DNA from: Bradyrhizobium sp. MOS003
GTDB taxonomy: Bacteria; Pseudomonadota; Alphaproteobacteria; Rhizobiales; Xanthobacteraceae
Length of the DNA stretch: 64,000 nt
Direction: 5' to 3'
Assembly (NCBI RefSeq): GCF_003020125.1
Contig: NZ_PYFW01000002.1
Coordinates: 1 to 64,000, forward strand
Under the pieces are notes generated by a model that worked only from the letters and a program-made list of their open reading frames with translations, ran no database searches and was not told the origin of the DNA. Each line of letters begins with the position of its first letter. Positions within the stretch are counted from its first letter, which is position 1. Positions 43,670 through 52,218 of this stretch are shown here, in pieces. The position numbers and the translations under genes are program-made.

Positions 43670-44869
43670 ATGTTCGATCGACGCGACCTGCTCAAAGGAG
43701 CGGGCTTCACCGCACTCGCGGCCACGCTGAATTCCAGCAAGGCGCTGGCACTCGACACCGTTACGCTGCCCTTCGCCAATGGCGAGCGGCCGCTGGTGAA
43801 ATACCCGCAGAAGCGGCCGATGATCGGCCTCACCAGCCGGCCGCCGCAGCTCGAGACCCCGTTCGCGATCTTCAACGACGGCCCGATCACGCCGAACAAT
43901 GCGTTCTTCGTGCGCTATCACCTCTCTGACCTCCCCTACAATCTCGACCCCGACAAGTTCACGCTCGAGGTCAAGGGCAAGGTCGACAAGCCGCTCAAGC
44001 TGTCGCTGAAGGACATCAGGAAGATGAAGGCGACCGAGATCGTCGCCGTCAACCAATGCTCCGGCAACAGCCGCGGCTTCTTCGAGCCGCGCGTGGCCGG
44101 CGGCCAGCTTGCCAACGGCGCGATGGGCTGCGCGCGCTGGCGCGGCGTGCCGCTGAAGGCCGTGCTTGACATGGCCGGCGTGCAGGCCGGCGCCAAGCAG
44201 GTCACGTTTGGCGGCATGGACGGGCCGGTCAGCGACAAGACGCCCGATTTCGTCAAGGCGCTCGATCTCGATCATGCCAGCGACGGCGAGGTGATGCTGG
44301 CCTATGGCATGAACGGCGAGGATTTGCCGTTCCTCAACGGCTTCCCGCTGCGCCTGATCGTGCCCGGCTATTACGGTACCTACTGGGTCAAGCACCTCAA
44401 CGAGATCACCGTCGTCGACAACGTCTATGACGGCTTCTGGATGAAGTCGGCCTATCGCATTCCGGATACTCCGAACAATTCGGTCGAGCCCGGCACCGCA
44501 CCGAAAGCGACAATCCCGATCAACCGCTTTACCATCCGCTCCTTCATCACCAGCGTGCCTGATGGTGCCAAGCTGAAAGCCGGACGCACCACTCTGCGCG
44601 GCATCGCCTTCGACGGCGGCAAGGGCATCAAGCAGGTCGAAATCTCCACCGACGGCGGCAAGACCTGGACCAGCGCCAAGCTCGGCAAGGAACTCGGCAA
44701 ATATTCGTTCCGCGAATGGATGCTGCCGGTGAAGCTCGCTTCCGGCCAGGTCGAGCTGAAGGTCCGCGCCACCGGCAATGGCGGCGAGACGCAGCCGGAC
44801 ACGCCGCGCTGGAACCCGGCGGGTTATCTGCGCAACGTCGTCGAAACCGTCCGCGTCACCGTGGCCTGA
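43670..44869 (+). CDS. Sulfite dehydrogenase molybdopterin subunit (SorA-like)
   Basis: A 399-aa Tat-exported oxidoreductase. The signal peptide has RRDLLKG and ends ALA. The molybdopterin-binding domain carries Cys130 in VAVNQCSGNSRGFF, the expected Mo ligand, and GMNGEDLPFLNGFPLRLIVPGYYGTYWVKHL. A C-terminal Ig-like dimer domain follows (ISTDGGKTW). It oxidises sulfite to sulfate in the periplasm. The next gene is a small monohaem cytochrome c, as in SorAB. GGGAGGGG precedes the ATG. Confidence 0.88.
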   Translation: MFDRRDLLKGAGFTALAATLNSSKALALDTVTLPFANGERPLVKYPQKRPMIGLTSRPPQLETPFAIFNDGPITPNNAFFVRYHLSDLPYNLDPDKFTLEVKGKVDKPLKLSLKDIRKMKATEIVAVNQCSGNSRGFFEPRVAGGQLANGAMGCARWRGVPLKAVLDMAGVQAGAKQVTFGGMDGPVSDKTPDFVKALDLDHASDGEVMLAYGMNGEDLPFLNGFPLRLIVPGYYGTYWVKHLNEITVVDNVYDGFWMKSAYRIPDTPNNSVEPGTAPKATIPINRFTIRSFITSVPDGAKLKAGRTTLRGIAFDGGKGIKQVEISTDGGKTWTSAKLGKELGKYSFREWMLPVKLASGQVELKVRATGNGGETQPDTPRWNPAGYLRNVVETVRVTVA

Positions 44870-44880
44870 GGAGAATGACC

Positions 44881-45189
44881 ATGCAGCGCACTGTCTTCCT
44901 CGCCATCACGCTTGCCCTCGCCACCGGGCTGACGGCCGTGACCGCGGCGCCCGTCAACTACAAGCTTCCGGACGAGGTCGCGGCCTTCAAGGCCGGGCCC
45001 AATCTCGAAGTCGTCCAGGGCAATTGCAGCGCCTGCCACTCGGCGGACTACATCAAGACGCAGCCGCCGATGAAGGACAAGAAAGGCTTCTGGCAGGCCG
45101 AGGTGACCAAGATGATCAAGGTCTATGGTGCACCGATCGACGATGCCGATGTCGGCAAGATCGTCGATTACCTGGCCGCGACGTATTGA
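44881..45189 (+). CDS. Monohaem cytochrome c (SorB-like)
   Basis: A 102-aa exported cytochrome. Signal peptide (1-22), then the haem-binding CSACH (Cys49, Cys52, His53). The second axial ligand is likely a later Met, for example Met64 in QPPM. It lies 11 bases after SorA and should accept its electrons. GAGGAG is 8 bases from the ATG at 44881, so that start is chosen over 44875. Confidence 0.88.
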   Translation: MQRTVFLAITLALATGLTAVTAAPVNYKLPDEVAAFKAGPNLEVVQGNCSACHSADYIKTQPPMKDKKGFWQAEVTKMIKVYGAPIDDADVGKIVDYLAATY

Positions 45190-45397
45190 CGGATCACGCA
45201 CGGCGCTCAGGCCAAGTGACCGCGAAACGGGCAAAACCGGTAAAAGCGCCGCGAAGTTGAGCGGAATTCGGCGAAAGGCGGATGTGGTTTGAGCTACCAA
45301 GCCCGCCACATTCCGCGTATCCTGTTAGGACCGAACCGGCCGGTTGGCGGGGATTGGCGGTTCGAGATCTCGGAGGAAGACCCGCGGAGAAGTCGTG

Positions 45398-45598
45398 ATG
45401 GCTAAAGGTACGGTCAAGTGGTTCAACCCGACGAAGGGTTATGGATTTATCCAGCCTGCGTCGGGCGGCAAGGATGTGTTCGTGCATATCTCGGCAGTGC
45501 AGAAAGCCGGTCTGTCGTCCCTGAACGAAGGACAGACGGTGGAATACGAAGAGATCGCAAACCGGGGCAAGACTTCCGCAGAGAACCTCAAAGTATAA
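45398..45598 (+). CDS. Cold-shock domain protein
   Basis: A 66-aa CSD protein. RNP1 is KGYGFI and RNP2 is VFVHIS, both intact. These proteins bind single-stranded RNA and DNA and melt mRNA structure. GGAGA precedes the ATG at 45398; the open frame extends 18 codons upstream, in what is likely a 5' UTR. Paralogues are usually numerous, so the role (cold or stationary phase) is not fixed. Confidence 0.95.
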   Translation: MAKGTVKWFNPTKGYGFIQPASGGKDVFVHISAVQKAGLSSLNEGQTVEYEEIANRGKTSAENLKV

Positions 45599-45767
45599 GC
45601 CCGCCAGCTTTTGCTGCCTTCCGGAACGATCCGGGAGCCGGGCCAAGAAAATTTTTGAAGACGGCCAGTGCATTCGACGACAGGCGTTGCGACTGCACAC
45701 GGAGAGCTATTTCCCGCGAGGACCGCTCGTTCGACGCCTCAGCAATGACAATCGCGACGGCACTTCG

Positions 45768-46229
45768 TCAGCCCACCGGTAACGGTGCGTCGCGCTTGAT
45801 CTCCTCCATCACCGCATAGGTCCGCGTCTCGCGCACACCCGGCATCGACAGCAGGGTCTCGCCGAGAAAGCGTCGATACGCCGCCATGTCGGCAAGCCGC
45901 GCCTTCACAAGATAGTCGAAGCCGCCAGCAACCATGTGACACTCCAGAACCTCAGGTGCGAGTTTCACCGCACGGGCAAACCGCTCGAAATTGTCCGGCG
46001 TGGTCTTGTCGAGCAGCACTTCGACGAACACCAGAAGACCGAGACCGAGCCGGTGCGGGTTGAGCCGTGCGCCATAACCTTCGACGAAGCCCTCACGCTG
46101 CAAGCGCTTCAGCCGCTCGCCGATCGAGGTCGGCGACAAGCCGATGCGCTCGGCGAGCTCGACATTGGCGATGCGCCCATCCTCCTGCAAAATCGAGAGG
46201 ATTTTCCGGTCGATTCGATCAAGGTCCAT
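45768..46229 (-). CDS. putR: Lrp/AsnC-family regulator, probable PutR
   Basis: A 153-aa regulator. The HTH is NVELAERIGLSPTSIGERLKRLQREG; a RAM/AsnC effector domain follows (VFVEVLLDKTTPDNFERF, ECHMVAGGFDYLVKARLADM). It is divergent from putA with a 114-base spacer containing an inverted repeat. In alphaproteobacteria this arrangement is PutR, an activator of proline use. No good ribosome-binding site is seen before the ATG at 46229. Confidence 0.85.
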   Translation of the reverse strand: MDLDRIDRKILSILQEDGRIANVELAERIGLSPTSIGERLKRLQREGFVEGYGARLNPHRLGLGLLVFVEVLLDKTTPDNFERFARAVKLAPEVLECHMVAGGFDYLVKARLADMAAYRRFLGETLLSMPGVRETRTYAVMEEIKRDAPLPVG

Positions 46230-46245
46230 ATCTTATAAGGCCAAT

Positions 46246-46282
46246 TAGCCACTGATCTTCATTTTCTAAGGCAAAGTGGCTA
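46246..46282. promoter_or_regulatory. Candidate PutR site in the putR-putA spacer
   Basis: TAGCCACT (46246-46253) and its complement AGTGGCTA (46275-46282) are centred 29 bases apart, about three helical turns. TAAGGC also occurs twice nearby. The layout suits a multimeric Lrp-type regulator. Confidence 0.45.
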
Positions 46283-46343
46283 GATTGTCTATCGAACTAC
46301 GGTCACGCAGGTTTTATCCTGAGTCTAAGCTACAGGACACGCC

Positions 46344-49343
46344 ATGCCGAACATCCCGCCACCTTTCACCGCCGCCTACGCCCCCGACGATGCCGAGGTC
46401 GCGGCGGAGCTGTTGCCGAGGTCGCATCTGTCGCCGCCGCAGGAGGCCCGGATCGACCGCACCGCGACCCGGCTGATCGAGGCGATCCGCAAGCGCGATG
46501 ACCGGTTGGGTGGGGTCGAGGACATGCTGCGAGAGTTCGCGCTCTCGACCAAGGAAGGGCTCGCCCTGATGGTGCTGGCCGAAGCACTGCTGCGCGTGCC
46601 CGATGCGCGCACCGCCGACCAGTTCATCGAGGACAAGCTCGGCGAGGGCGACTTCATCCATCACGAGACCAGGTCCACTGCCTTCCTGGTCAACGCTTCG
46701 GCCTGGGCGCTCGGCCTGTCGGCGCGGGTGATCCAGCCCGGCGAGACGCCAGACGGCACCATCGGCCGCCTGGTGAAGCGGCTCGGCGCGCCTGCGGTGC
46801 GCACCGCCACGCGTCAGGCGATGCGGCTGATGGGTAATCATTTCGTGCTGGGCGAGACCATCGCGCAGGCGCTGGAGCGGGGCAGGCCGCGCTCCGGTGA
46901 GAGGCCGCGCTATTCCTTCGACATGCTTGGCGAAGGCGCGCGCACGGCGGCGGACGCCAGGCGCTATTTCGATGCCTATGCCAGCGCGATCGAGACCATC
47001 GGCAAGACGGCGGGGAGCAATGCCCTGCCCGACCGGCCCGGCATTTCCGTCAAGCTCTCGGCATTGCATCCGCGCTTCGAGGCGATCAGCCGCGCACGCG
47101 TGATGGGAGAACTGGTGCCGCTGCTTCTCGACCTCGCGCAGCGCGCCAGGGCCCATGACCTGAACTTCACCGTCGATGCCGAGGAAGCCGACCGGCTGGA
47201 GCTGTCGCTCGATGTGATCGCGGCAACGCTCGCCGATCCCTCGCTGAGAGGTTGGGACGGATTTGGCCTCGCGATCCAGGCCTACCAGAAGCGCGCAAGC
47301 GCGGTGATCGACCATGTCGATGCGCTCGCGCGCGCGCATGACCGCAAGCTGATGGTGCGGCTGGTCAAGGGCGCCTATTGGGACACCGAGATCAAGCGCG
47401 CGCAGGAGCGCGGGCTGGACGGCTATCCCGTGTTCACGCGCAAGGCGATGACGGATCTGAACTACGTCGCCTGCGCGACCAAGCTGCTGGCCCTGCGGCC
47501 GCGCATCTTCCCGCAATTCGCCACCCACAACGCGCTGACGGTCGCGACCGTACTGGAGTTTGCCGGGGATGGCGGCGGCTTCGAATTCCAGCGCCTGCAC
47601 GGCATGGGCGAAGCGCTCTATGAGCAATTGGCAAAAGATCATCCTGAGATCGCCACCCGCACCTACGCGCCGGTCGGCAGCCATCGCGACCTGCTTGCCT
47701 ATCTGGTGCGGCGGCTGCTGGAGAACGGCGCCAATTCCTCGTTCGTGGCGCAGGCCGCGGATGATCGCGTGCCTGTCACGGCGCTGTTGCAGCGCCCGGC
47801 GGACGCCGTCGTCCGGCCGCAAGCGGCGGCCCATTCCAAAATTCCCCTGCCGGGCGATCTCTACGCGCCGGAGCGGCGCAATTCGCGCGGCGTTGAATTC
47901 GGCGCACGTATGGCGCTCGACCGGTTGCTGACCGACGTCAAGGCCGAGACGGGCGATCTCGGGCCGATCGCGGATGCGACGGCAGAGCAGATTAACGCGG
48001 CAGTTGTCGCGGCGAGGACGGGCTTTGCGGCCTGGAGCCGGACACCGGCGACCACGCGTGCGGCGGCGCTGGAGCAGGCCGCACATCTCCTGGAGAGCCG
48101 CAGCGCCCGCTTCATCGCACTGCTGCAGGCCGAGGGCGGCAAGACCCTCGACGATGCGCTGTCGGAGCTGCGCGAAGCCGCCGACTTCTGCCGCTATTAT
48201 GCCGCCGAGGGCCGCAAATTATTCGGCGGCGAGACGGCGATGCCGGGCCCGACCGGCGAGAGCAATGCGCTCGCGATGCGGGGCCGCGGCGTCTTCGTCG
48301 CGATCTCGCCGTGGAATTTTCCGCTGGCGATCTTCCTCGGCCAAGTCACGGCGGCGCTGATGTCCGGCAACAGCGTGGTGGCAAAGCCTGCCGAACAGAC
48401 GCCGCGCATCGCGCGCGAGGCCGTCACCCTGCTGCATGAGGCGGGCATTCCGAAAGATGCGCTGCATCTGGTTGTCGGCGACGGCCGCATAGGCGCCGCC
48501 CTCACCGCACACGCCGATATTGCCGGCGTCGTCTTCACCGGTTCGACCGAGGTGGCGCGCTTGATCAACCGGACGCTCGCCGCCAAGGACGGACCGATCG
48601 TGCCGCTGATCGCGGAGACCGGCGGCATCAACGCCATGATCGCGGATGCCACCGCGCTGCCCGAGCAGGTCGCCGACGACGTCGTGACCTCCGCGTTCCG
48701 GTCCGCCGGCCAGCGCTGCTCGGCGCTGCGGCTCTTGTTCGTGCAGGAGGACGTCGCCGACCGCATGATCGAGATGATCGCGGGCGCGGCGCGCGAGTTG
48801 AGGATCGGCGATCCCTGCGACGTCGCAACCCATGTCGGCCCGGTGATCGACATGGAGGCCAAGCAGCGGCTCGATGCGCATGTCGCGCGGATGACGCGCG
48901 AGGCGCGGCTGCACTTTGCAGGTCACGCGCCGCAAGGCTGCTTCGTCGCACCGCATATCTTCGAGCTCAGGGACGCCGGCCAGCTCACCGAGGAAGTGTT
49001 CGGCCCGATCCTCCATGTCGTGCGCTACCGCGCCGAAAACCTCGAGCGCGTGCTTGCTGCGATCGAGCGCAACGGTTACGGCCTCACGCTCGGCATCCAT
49101 TCCCGCATCGACGACACCGTCGAAGCCATCATCGACCGCCTCCAAATCGGCAACATCTATGTCAATCGCAACATGATCGGGGCCGTGGTCGGCGTTCAGC
49201 CGTTCGGCGGCAACGGCCTGTCCGGAACCGGCCCCAAGGCCGGCGGCCCGAACTACCTCGCCCGCTTTGCGACTGAGCAGACCGTGACGATCAACACGGC
49301 CGCAGCCGGGGATAATGCGGCGTTGCTTGCGGGGGGGGAGTGA
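46344..49343 (+). CDS. putA: Bifunctional proline dehydrogenase / P5C dehydrogenase PutA
   Basis: A 999-aa enzyme oxidising proline to glutamate. The N-terminal FAD-dependent proline dehydrogenase barrel covers roughly 100-460 (FTVDAEEADRLE, VRLVKGAYWDTEIKRAQ, YAPVGSHRDLL). The aldehyde dehydrogenase domain covers about 510-985, with ISPWNFPLAIFLG, VFTGSTEVARLI, the activating glutamate in AETGGINAMI and nucleophile Cys792 in SAGQRCSALRLLF. There is no N-terminal ribbon-helix-helix DNA-binding domain, so a separate regulator is needed; the divergent PutR fits. Length and sequence match Bradyrhizobium PutA as I recall it. Confidence 0.97.
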   Translation: MPNIPPPFTAAYAPDDAEVAAELLPRSHLSPPQEARIDRTATRLIEAIRKRDDRLGGVEDMLREFALSTKEGLALMVLAEALLRVPDARTADQFIEDKLGEGDFIHHETRSTAFLVNASAWALGLSARVIQPGETPDGTIGRLVKRLGAPAVRTATRQAMRLMGNHFVLGETIAQALERGRPRSGERPRYSFDMLGEGARTAADARRYFDAYASAIETIGKTAGSNALPDRPGISVKLSALHPRFEAISRARVMGELVPLLLDLAQRARAHDLNFTVDAEEADRLELSLDVIAATLADPSLRGWDGFGLAIQAYQKRASAVIDHVDALARAHDRKLMVRLVKGAYWDTEIKRAQERGLDGYPVFTRKAMTDLNYVACATKLLALRPRIFPQFATHNALTVATVLEFAGDGGGFEFQRLHGMGEALYEQLAKDHPEIATRTYAPVGSHRDLLAYLVRRLLENGANSSFVAQAADDRVPVTALLQRPADAVVRPQAAAHSKIPLPGDLYAPERRNSRGVEFGARMALDRLLTDVKAETGDLGPIADATAEQINAAVVAARTGFAAWSRTPATTRAAALEQAAHLLESRSARFIALLQAEGGKTLDDALSELREAADFCRYYAAEGRKLFGGETAMPGPTGESNALAMRGRGVFVAISPWNFPLAIFLGQVTAALMSGNSVVAKPAEQTPRIAREAVTLLHEAGIPKDALHLVVGDGRIGAALTAHADIAGVVFTGSTEVARLINRTLAAKDGPIVPLIAETGGINAMIADATALPEQVADDVVTSAFRSAGQRCSALRLLFVQEDVADRMIEMIAGAARELRIGDPCDVATHVGPVIDMEAKQRLDAHVARMTREARLHFAGHAPQGCFVAPHIFELRDAGQLTEEVFGPILHVVRYRAENLERVLAAIERNGYGLTLGIHSRIDDTVEAIIDRLQIGNIYVNRNMIGAVVGVQPFGGNGLSGTGPKAGGPNYLARFATEQTVTINTAAAGDNAALLAGGE

Positions 49344-49458
49344 GGCCCTGCGCCGGGCGCCGTTGCATCCCGACAAAACATCAGTCTAATTGCTCCATCA
49401 CCTGCCCGCGTCAATTCCAGCGCGCGGGAAACGACAAGAGCGAGGGAGCTACGCCGCG

Positions 49459-50664
49459 ATGGAAAAGGGCATCTTTTCGGGCCTGAAGGTTCTGGACTGC
49501 GCGAGCTTCATCGCAGCGCCCGCGGCCGCGACCGTGCTGTCGGATTTCGGCGCCGATGTCATCAAGATCGAGCCGCCCGGCGCCGGCGATCCCTATCGCA
49601 ACCTGCCCAACCTGCCGGGCTATCCCACCGGCGAGCATAATTTCGCCTGGCTGCTGGAAGCGCGCAACAAGAAGAGCATCGCGCTCGACCTCGCCAAGCC
49701 CGAGGCGCAGGCCGTGCTCTACAAGCTCGTGGCAGAAGCCGACGTCTTCATCACCAACATGCCGCCGCCGGTGCGCGCCAAGCTCGGCATCACCTACGAC
49801 CACCTCGCCCATCTCAACGACCGGCTGATCTACGCCTCCTTCACCGGCTATGGCGAGAAGGGCGAGGAAGCCAACAAGCCCGGCTTCGACAGCAACGCCT
49901 ATTGGGCGAGGTCGGGCCTGATGGACCTGGTCCGTGCCGACACCGACACCACGCCGGCCCGCTCCGTCGCGGGCATGGGCGACCATCCCTGCGCCATGGC
50001 GTTCTACGGCGCCATCGTCACCGCGCTGTATCAGCGCGAGAAGACCGGCAAGGGCTCGCACGTCTCCTCCAATCTGATGGCGAACGGCGTGTGGGCCGCG
50101 AGCGTGTTGGCGCAGGCAAAGCTCTGCGGCGCCACATTCGGCGAGCGGCGTCCGCGCGAACGCGCGCTGAATGCAGTCGCCAACCATTATCAATGCAAGG
50201 ACGGCCGCTGGCTGATCCTGTCGCTGCTGAGCGAGGAGAAACAGTTTCCCGCGCTGGCGAAGTGCCTGGGGCGCGAGGACCTCATCAACGATCCGCGCTT
50301 CGCCACCAAGGCCGACCGTCACGCCCGCTCGGTGGAGCTGATCAAGATCTTCGACGAGACCTTCGCCACCCGGGATCTCGCCGAATGGCGCAAGATCCTC
50401 GACGGCAACGGCCTCGTGTTCGGCGTCGTCGCCATTCTGGACGACATCCCGAACGACAAGCAGATGCTGGACAACGAGGTGCTGGTGCCGTTCGAGAACG
50501 ACACCATGCTCACGATCTCCAGCCCGATCTGGATCGACGGAACCAAGAAAGTCCAACCGCGCAAGCCGCCCGGCGTCGGCGAGCACAGTGACGAAATTTT
50601 GCGCGAGGCGGGATACAACGAGGCGGCGATCAAGCAGCTTAAGTCGTCGGGGGCTGTGGGGTAA
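49459..50664 (+). CDS. CaiB/BaiF (class III) CoA-transferase
   Basis: A 401-aa family-III CoA-transferase. LKVLDCASFIAAPAAATVLSDFGADVIKIEPPG, NKKSIALDLAKPE and FTGYGEKGEE mark the family. Asp144 in PGFDSNAYWARSG is the expected acyl-anchoring aspartate. GHH-type C-terminal phrase PPGVGEHSDEIL is present. GAGGGAG lies upstream of the ATG at 49459. No companion CoA gene is adjacent, and the substrate is unknown. It is convergent with the TetR gene. Confidence 0.85.
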   Translation: MEKGIFSGLKVLDCASFIAAPAAATVLSDFGADVIKIEPPGAGDPYRNLPNLPGYPTGEHNFAWLLEARNKKSIALDLAKPEAQAVLYKLVAEADVFITNMPPPVRAKLGITYDHLAHLNDRLIYASFTGYGEKGEEANKPGFDSNAYWARSGLMDLVRADTDTTPARSVAGMGDHPCAMAFYGAIVTALYQREKTGKGSHVSSNLMANGVWAASVLAQAKLCGATFGERRPRERALNAVANHYQCKDGRWLILSLLSEEKQFPALAKCLGREDLINDPRFATKADRHARSVELIKIFDETFATRDLAEWRKILDGNGLVFGVVAILDDIPNDKQMLDNEVLVPFENDTMLTISSPIWIDGTKKVQPRKPPGVGEHSDEILREAGYNEAAIKQLKSSGAVG

Positions 50665-50673
50665 GCGCCACAG

Positions 50674-51264
50674 TTACTTCCGCGCGATCAGACCACCCAC
50701 CAACTCCAACAGCTCCGCCTTCGCCTCGCGGCGAAAGCCGGCTTTGGGCGTGGCGAGTTGGCGAAACAGCAGGCCGATCAGCGCCGAGACGAACAGCTCG
50801 GCGTGGCGGCGTGGGTTTGGTGATCTCGCGGCCCTCAGCGCAAGCTCGGCACTCCGCCGCCATGTGTCAAACCACTCGGCGACCACCGGCCGATAGCGCT
50901 CTTGCCTCGCGGCGGCCAGGAAGGCCTCATAGCAGGCGATATGCGCCTCGGCCTCGGTGCTGAGCTCAACGACGTAGAAATCGACCAACGCGTCGATCCA
51001 GGCCTCGACCTCGAATGCCTTGTCCTGAAGGCTGAGGGCCAGCGCACGCAGCCGGCCAACCTCGCGTGCCAGCGCGAACTGAAGGGCCGCCGCAACCAGC
51101 GCATCACGGGTTCCGAAATGATGCGTGACCGCACCGAGCGAAACCCCGGCTTCGGCCGCGACCGCCCGGTGGGTCACGCCATCGAGGCCATTTCGCCCGA
51201 TGATGCGCAAGGTTGCCTCCATCAGGGGCCGATCGGCCGAGTCTGCCCTTAAGTTTCTGCTCAT
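50674..51264 (-). CDS. TetR/AcrR-family regulator
   Basis: A 196-aa regulator. HTH: ATLRIIGRNGLDGVTHRAVAAEAGVSLGAVTHHFGTRDALV, the TetR signature (GVSLGAVTHHF). The ligand domain follows. Divergent from the glutathione S-transferase gene with a 24-bp near-palindrome between. Probably represses that gene. Confidence 0.88.
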   Translation of the reverse strand: MSRNLRADSADRPLMEATLRIIGRNGLDGVTHRAVAAEAGVSLGAVTHHFGTRDALVAAALQFALAREVGRLRALALSLQDKAFEVEAWIDALVDFYVVELSTEAEAHIACYEAFLAAARQERYRPVVAEWFDTWRRSAELALRAARSPNPRRHAELFVSALIGLLFRQLATPKAGFRREAKAELLELVGGLIARK

Positions 51265-51289
51265 CCAACCTGCGTCCAGCTCTTGACTG

Positions 51290-51313
51290 ACAACAGAACA
51301 AATGTTCCGTTGT
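51290..51313. promoter_or_regulatory. Near-perfect palindrome, likely TetR operator
   Basis: ACAACAGAAC (51290-51299), a 4-base centre, then GTTCCGTTGT (51304-51313); nine of ten positions pair. It lies between the divergent TetR (start 51264) and GST (start 51361) genes. Confidence 0.65.
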
Positions 51314-51360
51314 ACGGATCATATGTGCCGTGCCCCGGCTTCAACGGCAAGGAGCGAACA

Positions 51361-52008
51361 ATGCCCCTGTACCGCCTCCACTATTTCCCCGAGTCCGGCA
51401 ACAGCTACAAGCTCGCGTTGATGCTGACGCTGTGCGGCGAGAGGTTCGAGCCGGTGTGGACCGACTTCGGTGGCGGCGTCACGCGCACGGCGGAATGGCG
51501 CAAGGCCGTGAACGAGATGGGCGAGATTCCCGTCCTTGAAGTCGACGGCGTGAAGATGACGCAGACTGCGCCGCTGCTCCTGAAGCTCGCTGAGCAATAC
51601 GGCCGCTTCGGCGCCGAGACGGAAGACGAGAAGTTCGAGTTGCTGCGCTGGCTGTTCTGGGACAACCACAAGCTCACCGGCTACATGGCGACCTATCGCT
51701 TCATGCGCGCCTTCACCGAAAAGAACGACCCGCAGGTGTTGAAGTATTTTCGCCGCCGGCTGGAGGATTTCCTCGGCATCCTAGAGGGCCATCTCCAGCA
51801 CAACGCCTTCGCGATCGGCGCGCGGCCGACGGTCGCCGACATCTCGATGATGGCCTATCTGCACTATCCCGGCGACGAGCACGGCTTCGATTTCGCCGCG
51901 AGCCATCCCGCCATCCACGCCTGGCTCGGCCGCATGGCCGCAATATCAGGCTGGAAGCCGGCCTACGAGTTGCTCCCGGGCAAGCGGATGACGAATTACG
52001 CGACGTGA
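51361..52008 (+). CDS. Glutathione S-transferase-like protein
   Basis: A 215-aa GST-fold protein. Thioredoxin-like N-terminus: LYRLHYFPESGNSYKLALMLTLCGERFEPV, then GEIPVLEVDGVKMTQTAPLLLKLAE, which contains the cis-Pro (IPVL) and glutathione gamma-glutamyl site (QTAPLL). The helical C-terminal domain includes AFAIGARPTVADISMMAYL (N-capping box). Probably conjugates or isomerises electrophiles, controlled by the divergent TetR. AAGGAG precedes the ATG. Confidence 0.85.
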   Translation: MPLYRLHYFPESGNSYKLALMLTLCGERFEPVWTDFGGGVTRTAEWRKAVNEMGEIPVLEVDGVKMTQTAPLLLKLAEQYGRFGAETEDEKFELLRWLFWDNHKLTGYMATYRFMRAFTEKNDPQVLKYFRRRLEDFLGILEGHLQHNAFAIGARPTVADISMMAYLHYPGDEHGFDFAASHPAIHAWLGRMAAISGWKPAYELLPGKRMTNYAT

Positions 52009-52018
52009 GACGCGCCGG

Positions 52019-52183
52019 CTACCGCAGCCCTAGCCAGCCGAGCGTGAACAGAATCCCGCCGATGATGACGGCCACCCCGATCGCCCAGATGCTGACGCGG
52101 GCACTGCCGGTGACCTGCTTGGCTTCCTCATTGCGCGCGATCTCGCGATTGCGCGCCTTGTTGGCGTTGCTGCTATCCGTCAT
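52019..52183 (-). CDS. 54-aa single-pass membrane peptide
   Basis: A short gene missed by length cut-offs. It starts MTDSSNANKARNREIARNEE, a charged N-terminus, then one transmembrane helix (SIWAIGVAVIIGGILFTLGWL). It ends LGLR. GGA lies 8 bases before the ATG. The run of charged residues then hydrophobic helix and no stop is good evidence of coding. No family recognised. Confidence 0.6.
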   Translation of the reverse strand: MTDSSNANKARNREIARNEEAKQVTGSARVSIWAIGVAVIIGGILFTLGWLGLR

Positions 52184-52218
52184 GGGTCATCCAAATCGCT
52201 TGCAGATCGCTCGTTGGC

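Noticed and set aside
46314..48086. A 590-aa minus-strand frame opposite putA.
   Set aside because: High-GC shadow of a highly conserved gene; no motif.
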